From Butyrivibrio sp. (lineage in GTDB: Bacteria > Bacillota_A > Clostridia > Lachnospirales > Lachnospiraceae): a DNA stretch of 41,134 bases. The stretch covers positions 1-41,134 of the forward strand of contig NZ_JAILQF010000227.1 in the NCBI RefSeq assembly GCF_024699075.1. The letters run 5' to 3'. Below the pieces are notes generated by a model, which saw only the letters and a program-made list of their open reading frames with translations, ran no database searches and was not told the DNA's origin. Position numbers and translations under genes: made by a program. Each line of letters begins with the position of its first letter. Positions within the stretch are counted from its first letter, which is position 1. This document shows positions 40,052 to 41,134 of the stretch, piece by piece.

Positions 40052-41134
40052 ATGAAAAAAGCCTTTTTAATCCTTGAAGACGGAACAGTGTTTGAAGGAC
40101 AGGCAATAGGAGCTGATAAAGAAGTAATCAGTGAAATTGTATTCAATACGACAATGGCTGGCTACACAGAAGTATTTACCGATCCTTCATATGCAGGACA
40201 GTCAGTATGTATGACATATCCTCTTATCGGTAACTATGGTGTATGCCTTGATGATATGGAATCCGAGAGAATCTGGCTAGACGGTGTTATAGTCAGAGAG
40301 CTTTCAGAGGTTGCATCTAACTTCAGATGTGATATGAGTTTGCAGGATTTCCTTGTAAAGTATGATATTCCCGGAGTTGAAGGAATTGATACAAGAAAGC
40401 TTACAAGAATCCTTCGTGAAAAGGGAACCATGAACGGCTGTATCACAACCAATGAAAATTACAACCTTGATGAGCTTATTAAGAAGATGAAAGCTTATAC
40501 TACAAAGGGCGTAGTTGAAAAGGTTTCCTGCAAAGAAAAGTATGAGGTTAAGGGCGCAAGAGACCTTTCTGATAACGGACCTGTTTCCGGAAGTGCTGTA
40601 TTTAATGAAGATAATTACAAGGCAGATCTTAGTGGCGATCATTCAAAGAGAGAGAAGAAACCTTCTCTTGTTAGAAAGCTTAATGGCATAAAGGCAGACG
40701 GAACTCACCTTAAGGTAGCTCTTCTTGATGTAGGAGCTAAGTACAATATCGCCAACTCACTTGCAGCAAGAGGATGTGATGTAACAGTATATCCATATAA
40801 TACAAGTGCAGAAGAGATCCTTGCCGGAAATCCTGACGGAATAATGCTTTCAAATGGCCCCGGAGATCCAAAGGACTGCGTATCTGTTATAGAAGAGGTT
40901 AAGAAGCTTTATGAATCAGATGTTCCGATCTTTGCAATCTGCCTTGGACATCAGCTTATGGCACTTGCAACAGGAACAGATACTTATAAGCTCAAATATG
41001 GTCACAGAGGTGGTAACCATCCTGTCAAAGAGCTTGCAACAGGTAAGGTATATATAAGTTCTCAGAATCACGGCTACGTAGTAGATACAGATAAGCTTGA
41101 TCCTAAGGTTGCAACACCAGCTTATGTGAATGTC
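40052..41134 (+). CDS. carA: Carbamoyl phosphate synthase small subunit, 5' part
   Basis: 361 codons are present and the frame runs off the end of the window. CarA supplies ammonia from glutamine to the large subunit for carbamoyl phosphate (pyrimidine and arginine synthesis). It opens MKKAFLILEDGTVFEGQAIG, with FNTTMAGYTEVFTDPSYAGQ, GVEGIDTRKLTRILREKGTM, then a glutaminase domain with SNGPGDP and the nucleophile in ICLGHQL. The catalytic His and Glu near the end are outside. A linker of about 35 residues (NGPVSGSAVFNEDNYKADLS) between the domains is longer than I expect for CarA. AGAAGGGA precedes the ATG. carB is presumably next. Confidence 0.93.
   Translation, partial: MKKAFLILEDGTVFEGQAIGADKEVISEIVFNTTMAGYTEVFTDPSYAGQSVCMTYPLIGNYGVCLDDMESERIWLDGVIVRELSEVASNFRCDMSLQDFLVKYDIPGVEGIDTRKLTRILREKGTMNGCITTNENYNLDELIKKMKAYTTKGVVEKVSCKEKYEVKGARDLSDNGPVSGSAVFNEDNYKADLSGDHSKREKKPSLVRKLNGIKADGTHLKVALLDVGAKYNIANSLAARGCDVTVYPYNTSAEEILAGNPDGIMLSNGPGDPKDCVSVIEEVKKLYESDVPIFAICLGHQLMALATGTDTYKLKYGHRGGNHPVKELATGKVYISSQNHGYVVDTDKLDPKVATPAYVNV

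Overview
The window reads as chromosomal DNA of a low-GC Firmicute, most likely a Lachnospiraceae member close to Butyrivibrio or Pseudobutyrivibrio. The reasons are AT-rich intergenic DNA, strong AGGAG-type ribosome binding sites, a GSI-alpha glutamine synthetase paired with an ANTAR regulator, a single-chain PurL of 1266 residues, and several small proteins (YolD-like, DUF6142-like, DUF6508-like, 'endosialidase'-type) that I associate with this family. I see no insertion sequence, prophage or CRISPR array. This is mainly a housekeeping region with some local oddities.

Layout. 1-1.8 kb: end of tcdA and a rhodanese-TtcA fusion, both tRNA-modification genes. 1.9-4.0 kb: a Y-family polymerase with a YolD-like partner and a small conserved unknown. 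4.0-8.5 kb: a membrane HD-GYP sensor with two periplasmic-binding-type domains, an MgtC-family protein and a ROK regulator. 8.5-12.7 kb: a YgjP-like metallopeptidase (minus strand), cysK, a metN-metQ deletion scar, then glnA with a NitR-like ANTAR protein. 12.8-18.9 kb: pyrF, pyrE, two tiny membrane proteins and purE-purM-purN-purD. 19-25.6 kb: an SH3 membrane protein, a YtrA-type GntR regulator, clpC with a lysine-rich tail, a small conserved protein and radA. 25.7-33 kb: tRNA-Trp, tandem repeats, a minus-strand LacI regulator and a divergent maltose-type transport operon (malE, malF, malG) followed by a GH13 amylase lipoprotein. 33-36 kb: a HAD hydrolase, a VanZ-like protein, a DUF6508-like protein with an upstream LexA-type box, and a TetR regulator. 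36.1-41.1 kb: purL and the 5' part of carA.

How the genes work together. Purine synthesis (purE, M, N, D, L), pyrimidine synthesis (pyrF, pyrE, carA) and nitrogen assimilation (glnA plus its regulator) form a nucleotide and nitrogen core. The LacI regulator, binding protein, two permeases and surface amylase form a starch/maltodextrin uptake unit that lacks its own ATPase gene. Intrinsic terminators are unusually clear, several are bidirectional between convergent genes, and three sit where they could act as attenuators (before glnA, before purL, and between malE and malF).

The observations most worth following are the metN-metQ scar, the rhodanese-TtcA fusion, the histone-like ClpC tail, the phased TTTATAAA palindromes before gntR-clpC, the glnA leader hairpin and the start-stop codon pair before carA. 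I did not find a clear multi-gene system that I would call new.
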